Notes: generated by a model not told the origin, from the sequence alone. Numbered from the stretch's first letter, positions 1 through 9,780 are shown. The stretch is DNA of 64,000 bases from Loktanella sp. (GCA_024635625.1 JAGXIQ010000025.1:1-64000), one strand, 5' to 3'. Program-made: numbers and translations.

Positions 1-1
1 C

Positions 2-901
2 GCGCTCGACGACCTGCGCTGGCACCGGATGATCCGCGACAGCGGCTGGCAGGGTAAGGTCGTTACGGCTTATCGGCCCGATGCCGTCGTCGATCCTGAT
101 TTTGCAGGCTTCGCAGATAACGTGGCTAAGATGGGCGAAATGGCGGGGGGAGATACGTCCACTTGGACCGGCTACCTTGCGGCCCACCGAAACCGCCGAG
201 ACTATTTCAAATCCTTCGGTGCGACATCTAGTGACCATGGCCATCCAAGTGCCCGGACAGAGGATCTGCCGCAAGACGTGGCTGCCAAACTGTTCGATAA
301 GGCGCTGCAAGGCACATGCACTAACGAGGAGGCCGACGCATTTCGCGGGCATATGCTGACGGAAATGGCTCGGATGTCTCTGGACGACGGCCTTGTCCTG
401 CAAATCCATCCCGGTGCGTTTCGGAACCATTCTGATCTGATTGCCGCGCGGTTTGGTCGCGACAAGGGCTATGACATCCCGATGCGTACGGACTACGTCC
501 ACGCGCTCAAACCGCTGCTGGATGCTGTGGGGCATCGCCATGACCTGACCGTTATTTTGTTCACGCTGGACGAATCCACTTACGCGCGTGAACTGGCCCC
601 CTTGGCTGGGGTTTATCCTTGCCTGCGCCTTGGCCCGCCATGGTGGTTCCACGACAGTCCCGAAGGCATGCTGCGGTTCCGCCAGATGGCGACGGAAACC
701 GCCGGATTTTATAACACCGTGGGCTTCAACGACGACACCCGCGCCTTCTGCTCGATCCCGGCACGGCATGACGTTGCCCGCCGCGTTGACTGCGCCTTCC
801 TCGCCACGTTGATCGCCTCTGGGCGGCTCGACGCGGACGAGGCACCTCAGGTCGCTTATGACCTGGCTTACCGGCTTGCCAAGCAAGCTTACCGGCTTTG
901 A
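2..901 (+). CDS. uxaC: Glucuronate isomerase UxaC, 5'-truncated by window edge
   Basis: Uronate isomerase, which interconverts D-glucuronate and D-fructuronate (and D-galacturonate and D-tagaturonate) as the first cytosolic step of hexuronate breakdown. The open frame runs from base 2 without a start; about 299 C-terminal residues are visible, against about 470 in the family, so the N-terminal third lies outside the window. The family-typical LGPPWWFHDSPEGMLRF segment and the FNDDTRAFCSIPARHDVARR segment are both present. It is followed after 28 bases by the TRAP transporter genes, with GGGGAGGA at 916-923 serving the next gene. The assignment is supported by the adjacent uxuB, uxuA and uxaA. 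Confidence 0.93.
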   Translation, partial: ALDDLRWHRMIRDSGWQGKVVTAYRPDAVVDPDFAGFADNVAKMGEMAGGDTSTWTGYLAAHRNRRDYFKSFGATSSDHGHPSARTEDLPQDVAAKLFDKALQGTCTNEEADAFRGHMLTEMARMSLDDGLVLQIHPGAFRNHSDLIAARFGRDKGYDIPMRTDYVHALKPLLDAVGHRHDLTVILFTLDESTYARELAPLAGVYPCLRLGPPWWFHDSPEGMLRFRQMATETAGFYNTVGFNDDTRAFCSIPARHDVARRVDCAFLATLIASGRLDADEAPQVAYDLAYRLAKQAYRL

Positions 902-929
902 ATAGCCACTTTTCTGGGGAGGAAAGACT

Positions 930-1913
930 ATGAAACTAAGGACTACTCTGATCACCGCGCTGCTGGGCAGCGTCGCCATGGCCAGTGCTGCCAGCGCCGC
1001 CTGCGAGACGACCCTGCGGTCGTCCGACACCCATCCCGAAGGTTACCCCACCGTAGTGGCCGTGCAGGAGATGGGTAAGCTGCTGGAAGAGCGTACTGAC
1101 GGGCGGTTATGCATCGAAGTTTTCGCCTCTGCCCAATTAGGAGAGGAAAAAGACACGATCGAGCAGACCCAGTTTGGGGTCATCGACATGAACCGCGTCT
1201 CGCTTGGGCCGTTCAACAACATCATCGAAGAAACGCAGATCCCGTCGCTGCCCTATATCTTCCGGTCCGTCGATCACATGCACAAGGTTATGGATGGCCC
1301 TGTAGGTCAGCAGATACTTGATGCTTTCTCTGACCACGACCTTGTCGGACTGGCATTCTTCGACGGCGGCTCGCGCAGCTTTTACAACTCTGAAAAGCCG
1401 ATTAACAGCATGGAAGACCTTGCGGGAATGAAATTCCGCGTGATGCAGTCCGATATGTTTGTCGATATGGTCGGTGCGCTGGGCGCAAACGCGACCCCGA
1501 TGCCGTATGGAGAGGTGTATTCCTCGATCCAGACAGGCGTGATCGACGGCGCGGAAAACAACTGGCCGTCTTACGACAGCTCGGGCCACTTCGAAGTCGC
1601 AAAGTACTATACCTTGGACGAACACCTGATCGTTCCCGAAGTGCTGATGATGTCGAAAACATCATTCGAAAAGCTAAGCGCCGAAGATCAGGAGATTGTG
1701 CGCCAATCCGCCAAGGACGTCGTGCCTATGATGCGTGAACTTTGGGCCGCCAGCGAAAAGGAATCCGAAGACAAGGTTCGTGCCGCCGGTGCCGAAATTG
1801 TCAAGGATATCGACAAGCAGCCGTTCATCGACGCGATGGTTCCGGTCTACGAAAAGTATGTCACCTCGGACAAGCTTAAGCAGATGGTCGCCGATATTCA
1901 GGCGACAGAATAA
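930..1913 (+). CDS. dctP: TRAP transporter substrate-binding protein (DctP family), probable uronate binder
   Basis: Periplasmic solute receptor of a tripartite ATP-independent transporter, 327 residues, the usual length. Residues 1-23 form a Sec signal peptide ending near ASA-A, and a Cys follows shortly after. The family core is seen in the [15 protein letters not shown] and [15 protein letters not shown] segments; the conserved Arg of the first binds the substrate carboxylate in characterised DctP proteins. It sits between uxaC and the two permease genes in a uronate operon, so glucuronate or galacturonate is the inferred ligand. GGGGAGGA lies 6 bases upstream of the ATG. Confidence 0.93.
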   Translation: MKLRTTLITALLGSVAMASAASAACETTLRSSDTHPEGYPTVVAVQEMGKLLEERTDGRLCIEVFASAQLGEEKDTIEQTQFGVIDMNRVSLGPFNNIIEETQIPSLPYIFRSVDHMHKVMDGPVGQQILDAFSDHDLVGLAFFDGGSRSFYNSEKPINSMEDLAGMKFRVMQSDMFVDMVGALGANATPMPYGEVYSSIQTGVIDGAENNWPSYDSSGHFEVAKYYTLDEHLIVPEVLMMSKTSFEKLSAEDQEIVRQSAKDVVPMMRELWAASEKESEDKVRAAGAEIVKDIDKQPFIDAMVPVYEKYVTSDKLKQMVADIQATE

Positions 1914-1920
1914 GATCTGA

Positions 1921-1950
1921 ACCCCCGCCCGGAACTGTCCGGGCGGGGGT
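1921..1950 (+). terminator. Perfect hairpin between dctP and dctQ (attenuator or mRNA stabiliser)
   Basis: A 13-bp perfect stem, ACCCCCGCCCGGA paired with its complement, closes a 4-base loop (ACTG). No T-tract follows, so full termination is unlikely. Stable hairpins after binding-protein genes commonly protect the upstream message and raise receptor levels above permease levels; that role is inferred here. Confidence 0.75.
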
Positions 1951-1973
1951 GACATGTTGTCGGGGGACACATC

Positions 1974-2498
1974 TTGAAAAGCTTAATGTTGCGGGTGGCG
2001 CAACTGACCGGCGCTCTGGCGCGTCTGGCATTGTGGATCGCAGGTATCGGTCTGGTCATGATGACCGCCTTTATCGCCGCACAGGTATTCTGGCGCTATG
2101 TGTTGAACGATAGTATCATCTGGACCGAACCTGCGTCCGTGATGATCATGGGGTGGTTCATCTTTCTGGGGGCCGCCGTCGGCATTCGTGAAGGCTATCA
2201 CCTTTCGTTTGACGTGTTGCTTTACATGATCCCGCACCGAGGCAAGATGGTGCTGTATTCCATTTCCGATACTGCTGTGGCCGCTTTTGGGGGTGGCATG
2301 GCTTGGTTCGGTTGGTCGCTGGCCGCAAAGGCCGCAAGCAACATCATGCCATCGCTCGGCATTTCCGATGCCTGGAGCTTTATTCCCCTCATTATTGGCG
2401 GCGTCCTCGTCGTCCTTTTCTCGATAGAGCGGATTGCTCGCCGGGCTGCCGGACTACCCACCGCCCGTTTTGGCGAAGACACAGAAGAGGCTGCATAA
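1974..2498 (+). CDS. dctQ: TRAP transporter small permease (DctQ family)
   Basis: Small membrane subunit of the TRAP importer, 174 residues with about four transmembrane helices. The SIIWTEPASVMIMGWFIFLGAA segment contains the WTEP-type motif typical of DctQ. The start is taken as TTG at 1974 (product MKSLMLRV); an ATG four codons later is the alternative. It follows the strong hairpin after dctP and ends directly against the GTG start of dctM, so the two membrane subunits are probably translated together. Confidence 0.9.
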   Translation: MKSLMLRVAQLTGALARLALWIAGIGLVMMTAFIAAQVFWRYVLNDSIIWTEPASVMIMGWFIFLGAAVGIREGYHLSFDVLLYMIPHRGKMVLYSISDTAVAAFGGGMAWFGWSLAAKAASNIMPSLGISDAWSFIPLIIGGVLVVLFSIERIARRAAGLPTARFGEDTEEAA

Positions 2499-3779
2499 GT
2501 GGAACTTTACGTCCTGTTCGGCACCTTCGTGGTGCTGCTACTGATTGGCACGCCGGTCGCCTTTTGTCTTGGTGTGTCCAGTTTTGCGACGATCGCCTAC
2601 CTCGGCCTGCCGCCTGTTGTGGTCTTCCAGCGCCTGAACTCCGGTGTGTCGGTCTTTGCTCTAATGGCGATCCCGTTCTTTATCTTTGCCGGCGATCTGA
2701 TGGTGCGTGGCGATATCGCCCGCAGGCTCGTTGCCCTCGCAGGGGCCTTCGTTGGCCATTTCCGTGGCGGACTTGGTCAGGTGAATGTGCTGTCATCTGT
2801 TATGTTCGGTGGTGTCTCTGGCTCTGCCGCGGCAGACGCCAGCGCGGTTGGTGGCCTGATGGTGCCGCAGATGAAAGAACGCGGATACGACGTTGATTAT
2901 GCCGTTAATATCACCGTTGTCAGTTCGATCATCGCGTTACTGCTGCCGCCGTCGCACAATATGATCATCTACTCGATCTCTGCGGGGGGTCGGATTTCTA
3001 TCGCGGACCTTTTCACGGCAGGCATCCTGCCGGGCTTTTTGCTGGCAATGTCGCTGATGATTGCCGCTTGGTGGGTCGCGGTGAAAAAAGGCTACCCTGT
3101 CCAGCCTTTCCAAGGCTTCCGTATGATGGGCACGCTCTTTGTCTCTGCAGCACCCGGTCTGATCCTTGTGGTGATCATCTTTGGCGGTGTCCGGTCGGGT
3201 ATCTTTACCGCGTCTGAATCGTCAAATATCGCAGTAGTTTACGCGATGTTGGTAACCTTCTTTGTTTACCGGACCTTGTCGTTCCATGACTTTGCAGAGG
3301 CGACGATGGCCGCCGTCCGCACCACTGCGATGGTGCTGTTGGTGATTGGCTGTGCCGCCTCCTTTGGGTGGCTGCTGGCTTATACCAAGGTTCCCACGAT
3401 GATGATCGAGGCGATGCAGGACGTCAGCGACAATCCCATTGTGATCCTGCTGTTGCTGAACGTGATCTTGCTGGTTCTGGGCACATTCATGGATATGTCA
3501 CCGCTGATCGTCATTACCACACCGATCTTTCTGCCAGTCGCGACGGCATTCGGCGTCGATCCGGTCCACTTTGGCGTGATCCTGATCCTCAACCTTGGTA
3601 TCGGGTTGTGTACACCACCGGTAGGGGCGGTTCTGTTCGTTGGCTGTGCCGTAGGGCGTATACCGGTCTGGACCGCAGTGCGTTCGATCTGGCCTTTCTA
3701 CGGCGCAGCCTTTGCTACGCTGATGCTCGTAACTTACATCCCCGGCCTGTCGCTTTGGCTGCCATCGTTGTTCCACTGA
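2499..3779 (+). CDS. dctM: TRAP transporter large permease (DctM family)
   Basis: Large membrane subunit of the sodium-coupled TRAP importer, 426 residues, full length and strongly hydrophobic, about 12 helices. The family segments GGVSGSAAADASAVG, PPSHNMIIYS and GLCTPPVGAVLFVG are present. It starts with GTG immediately after the dctQ stop codon. Together with DctP and DctQ it should import uronates or unsaturated oligo-uronate products; the substrate is inferred from the operon. Confidence 0.94.
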   Translation: MELYVLFGTFVVLLLIGTPVAFCLGVSSFATIAYLGLPPVVVFQRLNSGVSVFALMAIPFFIFAGDLMVRGDIARRLVALAGAFVGHFRGGLGQVNVLSSVMFGGVSGSAAADASAVGGLMVPQMKERGYDVDYAVNITVVSSIIALLLPPSHNMIIYSISAGGRISIADLFTAGILPGFLLAMSLMIAAWWVAVKKGYPVQPFQGFRMMGTLFVSAAPGLILVVIIFGGVRSGIFTASESSNIAVVYAMLVTFFVYRTLSFHDFAEATMAAVRTTAMVLLVIGCAASFGWLLAYTKVPTMMIEAMQDVSDNPIVILLLLNVILLVLGTFMDMSPLIVITTPIFLPVATAFGVDPVHFGVILILNLGIGLCTPPVGAVLFVGCAVGRIPVWTAVRSIWPFYGAAFATLMLVTYIPGLSLWLPSLFH

Positions 3780-3789
3780 AGGAGGTCCC

Positions 3790-4095
3790 ATGCCCTATCC
3801 TGTCGTTGCCCCCGATCCCGGCGTTACCCGTCAAGTCTTGTCTGAAACCCCAGAGATGATGTTGGTGGCCGTTGGTTTTGCCGCCGGGGCTTGCGGCAAA
3901 CCACACAGCCATCATCATGTGCAGGCCACCTATGTGAAGTCCGGGCGCTTTACCTTTACACTTGACGGCGTCGACCACGACCTTGGCCCAGGCGACAGCC
4001 TTGTGATCCCATCCAACGTCACCCACGGCTGCATGTGTGTTGAAGACGGCGAACTGATCGACGCCTTCACGCCGCGCCGCGACGATTTCCTTTAA
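3790..4095 (+). CDS. kdgF: KdgF-like cupin, unsaturated uronate ring-opening
   Basis: A single-domain cupin of 101 residues. The metal site follows the cupin pattern G33-x5-H39-x-H41-x3-Q45-x6-G52 with a later His79; Gln in place of the usual Glu is as in KdgF. Characterised KdgF proteins convert 4,5-unsaturated uronates, released by pectate or alginate lyases, into the linear keto form used by KduI or DehR. The gene has a strong AGGAGG ribosome site at 3780-3785 and lies directly before kduI and kduD, which fits this role. A generic cupin function cannot be excluded from sequence alone. Confidence 0.8.
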   Translation: MPYPVVAPDPGVTRQVLSETPEMMLVAVGFAAGACGKPHSHHHVQATYVKSGRFTFTLDGVDHDLGPGDSLVIPSNVTHGCMCVEDGELIDAFTPRRDDFL

Positions 4096-4110
4096 ACTGA
4101 AAGAAGACCC

Positions 4111-4935
4111 ATGCTGCAGACCCAGACCCGCTATGCCATTGATCCTGCCACTGCCAAGGTGCTGGATACCGACCAACTGCGCGATCATTTCCACGTTACC
4201 GGCCTGTTCGCGGATGGCGAGATCAAGCTGATCTACAGTCACTATGATCGTCTGATCCTCGGCTCTGCTGTGCCCGGAACGGGTACGCTGACATTGGACA
4301 AGGTCGCCGAAACTGGCACGGCCACGTTCCTTGAACGACGCGAAATGGCCGTCCTGAATGTGGGGGATACTGGTACCGTAGGCGTTGCCGGTGAAACGCA
4401 TTCGCTGGACAAAGGAGAGGTGCTTTATATTGGTATGGGCGCTGGCCCCGTCGATTTTGCAGGCGCTGGTCGATTCTATATCCTGTCAGCCCCCGCCCAC
4501 CGGACTTGCCCGACGAAGCTGATTAAACTCTCTGATGCGCGCCGCGTCGAAATGGGCGCGTCCGAGACGTCCAACAAGCGGGTCATCCTGCAATTTCTGC
4601 ATCCAGAGGTCGCAGAGTCTTGCCAATTGCTGATGGGTTATACGCAATTCTCTGAAGGCTCCGTTTGGAACACGATGCCTGCGCACACCCACGACCGCCG
4701 AATGGAGGCGTACTTGTATTTCGACATGCCAGCCGACCGCCGCGTGTTCCACATCATGGGAGAGCCGACCCAGACCCGTCACATTGTCATGGCGAATGAA
4801 GAGGCCGTCATTTCCCCGCCATGGTCCGTCCACGCGGGCGCAGGCACCGGATCCTACACCTTCTGCTGGGCAATGGCGGGCGACAACGTCGACTTTACCG
4901 ATATGGACATGATCCCGATGGAGGGCCTCCGGTGA
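4111..4935 (+). CDS. kduI: 5-dehydro-4-deoxy-D-glucuronate isomerase
   Basis: KduI isomerises 5-keto-4-deoxyuronate (DKI) to 2,5-diketo-3-deoxygluconate (DKII) in the cytosol. The protein is 274 residues, close to the 278 of the E. coli enzyme. The zinc ligands are visible as His192, His194, Glu199 and His241 in PAHTHDRRMEAYLYF and PPWSVHAGAG. It lies between the KdgF-like cupin and kduD, its immediate pathway partners, and its stop overlaps the GTG start of kduD. Confidence 0.96.
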   Translation: MLQTQTRYAIDPATAKVLDTDQLRDHFHVTGLFADGEIKLIYSHYDRLILGSAVPGTGTLTLDKVAETGTATFLERREMAVLNVGDTGTVGVAGETHSLDKGEVLYIGMGAGPVDFAGAGRFYILSAPAHRTCPTKLIKLSDARRVEMGASETSNKRVILQFLHPEVAESCQLLMGYTQFSEGSVWNTMPAHTHDRRMEAYLYFDMPADRRVFHIMGEPTQTRHIVMANEEAVISPPWSVHAGAGTGSYTFCWAMAGDNVDFTDMDMIPMEGLR

Positions 4936-5672
4936 GCATGTTTTCTTTACAAGGCAAGCGCGCGCTGGTGACCGGTGCCAACACCGGTATCGGCCAAGCG
5001 ATTGCTGTCGGTCTGGCACAGGCGGGGGCGCAGGTCATTTGCGCGGGCAGGCGCGCTTGCGACGAAACCGTTGCAATGATCACTGACGCGGGCGGCACTG
5101 CGTCCGCGGTGCTGGTCGATTTCGCCGATCCGATGGCGGGCCAGGGACTATTCGCAGGTCAGCCTATCGACATCCTTGTCAACAACGCTGGCATCATCCG
5201 CCGTAACGATGCCCTCGACTTTACTGAAGAGGATTGGGACGCCGTGATGGACGTGAACCTCAAGGCTTTGTTTTTCACCACGCAAGCTTTTGCCAAGGCG
5301 GTTCTGGCGCGGGGCGCACAAGGCCGGGTCGTCAATATCGCATCCCTGCTATCGTTCCAAGGCGGCATTCGCGTGCCCAGTTACACCGCATCCAAACACG
5401 GTGTCGCGGGCTTGACCAAGCTGCTCGCGAATGAGTGGGCTGCCAAGGGCATCAATGTAAATGCCGTCGCCCCCGGCTATATTGAAACCAACAATACCGA
5501 GGCTTTGCGCGCCGATGTTGAACGCAATGCAGCGATCCTTGATCGCATCCCCGCGGGCCGCTGGGGCGAGGCTTCTGATATCGCCGGGGCTGCCGTCTAC
5601 CTTTGTACGCCAGCTGCAAATTATGTCCACGGTACAATCCTCAACGTGGATGGAGGCTGGCTTGCCCGCTGA
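4932..5672 (+). CDS. kduD: 2-deoxy-D-gluconate 3-dehydrogenase / DKII reductase
   Basis: Short-chain dehydrogenase that reduces 2,5-diketo-3-deoxygluconate to 2-keto-3-deoxygluconate. The NAD(P)-binding TGANTGIG motif is at residues 14-21, followed by NNAG and the catalytic YTASK. About 246 residues, standard for KduD. The start is set at GTG 4932 because GGAGG at 4920-4924 lies 7 bases before it and it overlaps the kduI stop as GTGA; ATG 4938 is the alternative. Its 3' end overlaps the start of uxuB. Confidence 0.94.
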   Translation: MSMFSLQGKRALVTGANTGIGQAIAVGLAQAGAQVICAGRRACDETVAMITDAGGTASAVLVDFADPMAGQGLFAGQPIDILVNNAGIIRRNDALDFTEEDWDAVMDVNLKALFFTTQAFAKAVLARGAQGRVVNIASLLSFQGGIRVPSYTASKHGVAGLTKLLANEWAAKGINVNAVAPGYIETNNTEALRADVERNAAILDRIPAGRWGEASDIAGAAVYLCTPAANYVHGTILNVDGGWLAR

Positions 5673-7083
5673 ACGCCTGACCCGCGGGGTTACCACCGCG
5701 CCCTCTACCGGTATCGTCCACCTCGGCCTTGGTGCATTCTTCCGTGCCTTTGGCTGCGTTTATGTCGCCGATGCCATGCAGGCGTCTGGTGGCAACTGGG
5801 GCATCGTGGGCGTCAGTCTGCGCAACCCAAATACGCGCGACGCGCTGCGTCCGCAGCAATGGGCCTATACATCGGTCACGCTTGCGCCCGACGGGCCGCA
5901 GACCCGCACGATTAATGTTTTGAATAACGTGCTGGTCGCCCCCGAAGACCCAGAGGCCGTACTGGCCACAATGGCTGATCCTGCTGTGAAAGTCGTATCA
6001 CTGACTGTGACCGAAAAGGGCTATTGCCACAATCCGGCGACTGGCGCGCTGAATTTTGATCATCCGGACATCGTACACGACCTGTCCCACGACCTGCCGC
6101 GTTCGGCGCCCGGTTACATCGTCCGTGCTTTGCAGCGACGGCGTGTGGCGGGAGTCGCGCCCTTTACCGTCCTGACCTGCGACAACCTACCGAACAACGG
6201 CCCGCTGGTCCGCAATATTGTGCTTGATCTTGCCCGTCGGATCGACCCCCAACTTGCCGATTGGATCGCCGCAGAGGGGCGTTTTCCCGCGACGATGGTG
6301 GACCGGATCACGCCTGCCACTACCGACGCCGATATCGCATCGGTCGAACGACTGACCGGCTCCTATGACGCCGCCCCTGTGATGCATGAACCGTTCCGTC
6401 AATGGGCGGTGCAGGACGATTTTGTGAATGGGGATCGCCCTGATCTTGCCGCCGCTGGCGCACAACTCGTCGACAACGTCACTGCATTCGAGGACATGAA
6501 GCTGCGGATGCTGAATGGGACGCATTCGGCGCTTGCTTACCTAGGTTACCTTTCGGGGCACGAGACGATTTCAGATACAGTTGCCGATCCTGTTTTTGCG
6601 GCCTACGTCCGCCAGTGTTGGTCCGAAATCATCCCAGCCGTGGACGCGCCTGACGGCGTCAGCCTGTCGGCCTACGCCGACGCGTTGTTTGATCGATATT
6701 CCAACCCCGCCATTCGACACCGCACTTGGCAAATTGCGATGGATGGCAGTCAAAAACTGCCGCAGCGCTTGCTGGGCACCCTGCGCGAAAACCTTGCAGC
6801 AGGCCGCGACAGCCCGGCACTGTGCCTCGCCGTGGCGGGCTGGATGCGCTACGTTGCTGGCACGGACGAGGCAGGCGCGCCCATTGACGTGCGCGATCCC
6901 TTGGCCGATTTGTTGCGCGACCGCGCCACAGATACACCTGCCCGCACCGTTGCCGCCCTTCTGGCCGTGCCGCAGGTTTTTCCCGCCGATCTGGCCACCC
7001 ACCTTGCGGGACCCGTGACCGATGCCGCAGCATTGCTATGGTCAAAGGGGGCCCGCGTCGCAGCACATCAGGTGACGTCATGA
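5650..7083 (+). CDS. uxuB: Mannitol dehydrogenase-family fructuronate reductase (D-mannonate oxidoreductase)
   Basis: NAD-dependent reductase of the long-chain mannitol dehydrogenase family, about 477 residues. The N-terminal Rossmann segment GIVHLGLGAFFRAF and the catalytic K-x-R-x-L-N-x-x-H motif (KLRMLNGTHSALAYLG) are seen. It should turn D-fructuronate into D-mannonate for UxuA. ATG 5650 lies inside kduD; TTG 5662 with GGAGG 5 bases upstream is a plausible alternative start. No separate UxaB is seen, although altronate dehydratase is present, so this enzyme may also reduce tagaturonate. Confidence 0.9.
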   Translation: MEAGLPAERLTRGVTTAPSTGIVHLGLGAFFRAFGCVYVADAMQASGGNWGIVGVSLRNPNTRDALRPQQWAYTSVTLAPDGPQTRTINVLNNVLVAPEDPEAVLATMADPAVKVVSLTVTEKGYCHNPATGALNFDHPDIVHDLSHDLPRSAPGYIVRALQRRRVAGVAPFTVLTCDNLPNNGPLVRNIVLDLARRIDPQLADWIAAEGRFPATMVDRITPATTDADIASVERLTGSYDAAPVMHEPFRQWAVQDDFVNGDRPDLAAAGAQLVDNVTAFEDMKLRMLNGTHSALAYLGYLSGHETISDTVADPVFAAYVRQCWSEIIPAVDAPDGVSLSAYADALFDRYSNPAIRHRTWQIAMDGSQKLPQRLLGTLRENLAAGRDSPALCLAVAGWMRYVAGTDEAGAPIDVRDPLADLLRDRATDTPARTVAALLAVPQVFPADLATHLAGPVTDAAALLWSKGARVAAHQVTS

Positions 7084-8264
7084 TCGAAAGCTGGCGTTGG
7101 TACGGCGATCTTGACGCGATCACCTTGCCAGAGGTCGCCCAGACAGGTGCTTCTGGCATCGTCACGGCCCTGCACGAAATCCCTTATGGACAGGTCTGGG
7201 ACGTTGACGCCATCGCCACCCGCAAGGCTCGCGTCGCGCAGGGGGGCTTTGATTGGGTTGTTGTCGAAAGCTTACCCATTCATGAAAGTATCAAACGCGG
7301 CGAAGGCGATCTGACCACGCTTTTCGCCAACTACCGCCAGTCCATGGCAAACCTCGCGGCCAATGGCATCAAGACGATCTGCTACAACTTCATGCCACTC
7401 CTCGATTGGACCCGCACCGATCTTACAGCACCCGTGACAGGCGGTGGGACTTGCCTTCGGTTTGAGGCCACCCGCATGGCTGCCTTTGAGGTACACATGC
7501 TTGGCCGCCGCGACGCAGAGGCCGATTACTCGCCCGATGTCCTGAACAAAGCTGCCGCGTGGTTCCAGCAGGCGACGCAGGCTGATCGCGACGCACTGTT
7601 GGCGTCGATCATGGCAGGCTTGCCGGGCGCGTTTGACCGCTACGACATTCCGGGCTTGCGCAATGCCCTGCAATCCTATGACTGCATCGACCGTGAAGCC
7701 CTTCGTGCGCATTATAAACGGTTTCTGGAAGAGGTCGTTCCCACCGCGACCGACCTTGGCATGCGCCTTTGCGTTCATCCCGACGATCCACCCCGCGACA
7801 TCCTAGGTTTGCCGCGTATTGTGTCGGATGCGGACGACATCGCGTGGATTATGGGTGCAGTTGATGCCCCTGCGAACGGTCTGACGCTTTGCTCTGGTTC
7901 CCTTGGCGCGAACCCGGCCAACGACGTGCCCGCCATTGCGAAACACTTTGCAGATCGCATCCACTTTGCCCATCTGCGTAACGTGGCCAAAGACCCCGAT
8001 GGATCATTCGAAGAAGCCGCCCATCTTGATGGCGATACCGACATGGTGGCACTGGTCCAAGTGCTGTTGGACGAGGAATCCCGCCGCCGCGACGTAGGCC
8101 GTGCTGATCACGCGATCCCATTCCGCCCCGATCACGGCCATCACATCTTGTCAGACCTCGACCGCGCTCTTATCCTCGGATACCCTTTGATCGGTCGCCT
8201 ACGCGGGTTAGCCGAATTGCGCGGCGTCATCCGTGCCTTAAGCCACGAAAGTAAATATGCCTGA
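7080..8264 (+). CDS. uxuA: Mannonate dehydratase
   Basis: UxuA dehydrates D-mannonate to 2-keto-3-deoxygluconate. The protein is 394 residues, the length of the E. coli enzyme, with the conserved N-terminal WRWYGDLDAITLPEVAQTGA, the metal-site segment MRLCVHPDDPPRDILGLPRI and a C-terminal FRPDHGHHI. The ATG overlaps the uxuB stop as ATGA, so translational coupling is likely. The longer frame beginning at 7038 lacks any homology before this ATG. Confidence 0.96.
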   Translation: MIESWRWYGDLDAITLPEVAQTGASGIVTALHEIPYGQVWDVDAIATRKARVAQGGFDWVVVESLPIHESIKRGEGDLTTLFANYRQSMANLAANGIKTICYNFMPLLDWTRTDLTAPVTGGGTCLRFEATRMAAFEVHMLGRRDAEADYSPDVLNKAAAWFQQATQADRDALLASIMAGLPGAFDRYDIPGLRNALQSYDCIDREALRAHYKRFLEEVVPTATDLGMRLCVHPDDPPRDILGLPRIVSDADDIAWIMGAVDAPANGLTLCSGSLGANPANDVPAIAKHFADRIHFAHLRNVAKDPDGSFEEAAHLDGDTDMVALVQVLLDEESRRRDVGRADHAIPFRPDHGHHILSDLDRALILGYPLIGRLRGLAELRGVIRALSHESKYA

Positions 8265-9780
8265 TCCATTGATACTGCACCCTGCCGATACCGTCGCTGT
8301 CCTGACGGAACGTGCCCCTGCTGGAAGCGATCCGCTGAGACTTGGCGCGCCGCTGGAAAAGCCCGTAGCGCCCGGTCACAAGATCGCCCTGACGGTGATG
8401 ACGACGGGGCAGGCGGTGCTGAAGTTCGGCCAGATCATCGGCACTGCCACAGCGGACATAGCACCGGGCGAACACGTCCACACCCACAACTGCGCCTTTT
8501 CTGACCACGATCAGGATTACGCTGTTGGCGTTGATCTAGTCGCTGCGCAGGCCGCGATTCCGCAAAGCGCAGCCTTGACGTTCCAAGGTTACGCCCGCGC
8601 CGATGGCCGCGTGGGCACCCGCAATTATATCGCCCTTGTGGCGACGGTGAATTGCTCTGCTACTGTGATCCGCAAAGCCGCTACTGAAATAGAGGCGGCA
8701 GGCCTGTTGGCCGACTATCCCAACATCGACGGTATTGTCGCACTGGCCCACGGCACTGGGTGTGGAATGGATCAGGACGGACCGGGATTTGTGATCCTCG
8801 ACCGCGTGCTATGGGGCCATGCCACTCATCCAAATGTCGGTGCGACGGTCTTTGTGGGGTTAGGCTGCGAGGCGATGCAGATCGCCCGGATGCAATCGCA
8901 TTTTGGTGACGCTGGCACTGATCGGTTCCACGCCCTGACGATCCAAGGGACCGGTGGTACCCGCGCCACGATCGAGGCGATCAAGGCGCATGTCACCTCT
9001 ATTCTGTCGCACGTCAACGCCGTCACCCGTACGCCTCAACCGATGAGCGCGCTGCGCATCGCCCTGCAATGCGGCGGGTCCGACGGGTTTTCATCTATCA
9101 CCGCCAACCCAGCGCTTGGCGTTGCCTCTGACCTGCTGGTCGCACAAGGGGCGACGGCGATCCTTGCGGAAACGCCGGAAATTTACGGCGCCGAACAACT
9201 ACTTCTTCGGCGTGCTGCGAACGCTGCCGTTGGCGATAAGCTGATCGCCCAAATTCGCTGGTGGGAAAACTACACCGCGATGAACGGCGGTTCTATGGAT
9301 AATAACCCCAGCCCCGGCAACAAGCAGGGCGGGATCACGACAATCCTTGAAAAGTCCCTAGGGGCGGCGGCCAAGGGCGGGTCGACCCCGCTGACGGCTG
9401 TTTACGACTATGCTGAACAGGTGACGGAACCGGGCTTTGTCTTTATGGATACCCCCGGCTACGATCCGGTATCCGCCACGGGGCAGATTGCGGGCGGGGC
9501 ACAACTGGTTGTCTTCACGACCGGGCGCGGATCGGCCTTTGGGTCGAAACCTGCACCGACGATCAAGCTGGCGACATCCGACGCGCTTTACGCCCAAATG
9601 CCAGACGACATGGATATGACCACAGGCGACATTGTGACGACGGGCGTCAGCATCGCCGCCAAAGGGCAAGAGATTTTCGACATGATCCGCGCCGCAGCTT
9701 CGGGTCAAATCACAAAATCCGAGGCTTTGGGACTGGGCGACAACGAATTCGTGCCGTGGCAGGTCGGTTGCGTGATGTAA
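8257..9780 (+). CDS. uxaA: Altronate dehydratase
   Basis: UxaA converts D-altronate to 2-keto-3-deoxygluconate, the galacturonate branch. At 507 residues it contains both parts of the family: an N-terminal SAF-type domain (about 1-100, with GEHVHTHNC) and the large catalytic domain with GRVGTRNYIALVATVNCSATV and MDNNPSPGNKQGGITTI. The start lies 8 bases inside uxuA. Its presence next to uxaC shows that the operon covers galacturonate as well as glucuronate, provided tagaturonate can be reduced. Confidence 0.95.
   Translation: MPDPLILHPADTVAVLTERAPAGSDPLRLGAPLEKPVAPGHKIALTVMTTGQAVLKFGQIIGTATADIAPGEHVHTHNCAFSDHDQDYAVGVDLVAAQAAIPQSAALTFQGYARADGRVGTRNYIALVATVNCSATVIRKAATEIEAAGLLADYPNIDGIVALAHGTGCGMDQDGPGFVILDRVLWGHATHPNVGATVFVGLGCEAMQIARMQSHFGDAGTDRFHALTIQGTGGTRATIEAIKAHVTSILSHVNAVTRTPQPMSALRIALQCGGSDGFSSITANPALGVASDLLVAQGATAILAETPEIYGAEQLLLRRAANAAVGDKLIAQIRWWENYTAMNGGSMDNNPSPGNKQGGITTILEKSLGAAAKGGSTPLTAVYDYAEQVTEPGFVFMDTPGYDPVSATGQIAGGAQLVVFTTGRGSAFGSKPAPTIKLATSDALYAQMPDDMDMTTGDIVTTGVSIAAKGQEIFDMIRAAASGQITKSEALGLGDNEFVPWQVGCVM

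Noticed and set aside
4821-4931. Upstream extension of kduD to 4821
   Set aside because: The added residues overlap kduI in another frame and lie outside the short-chain dehydrogenase family; GTG 4932 has the ribosome site.
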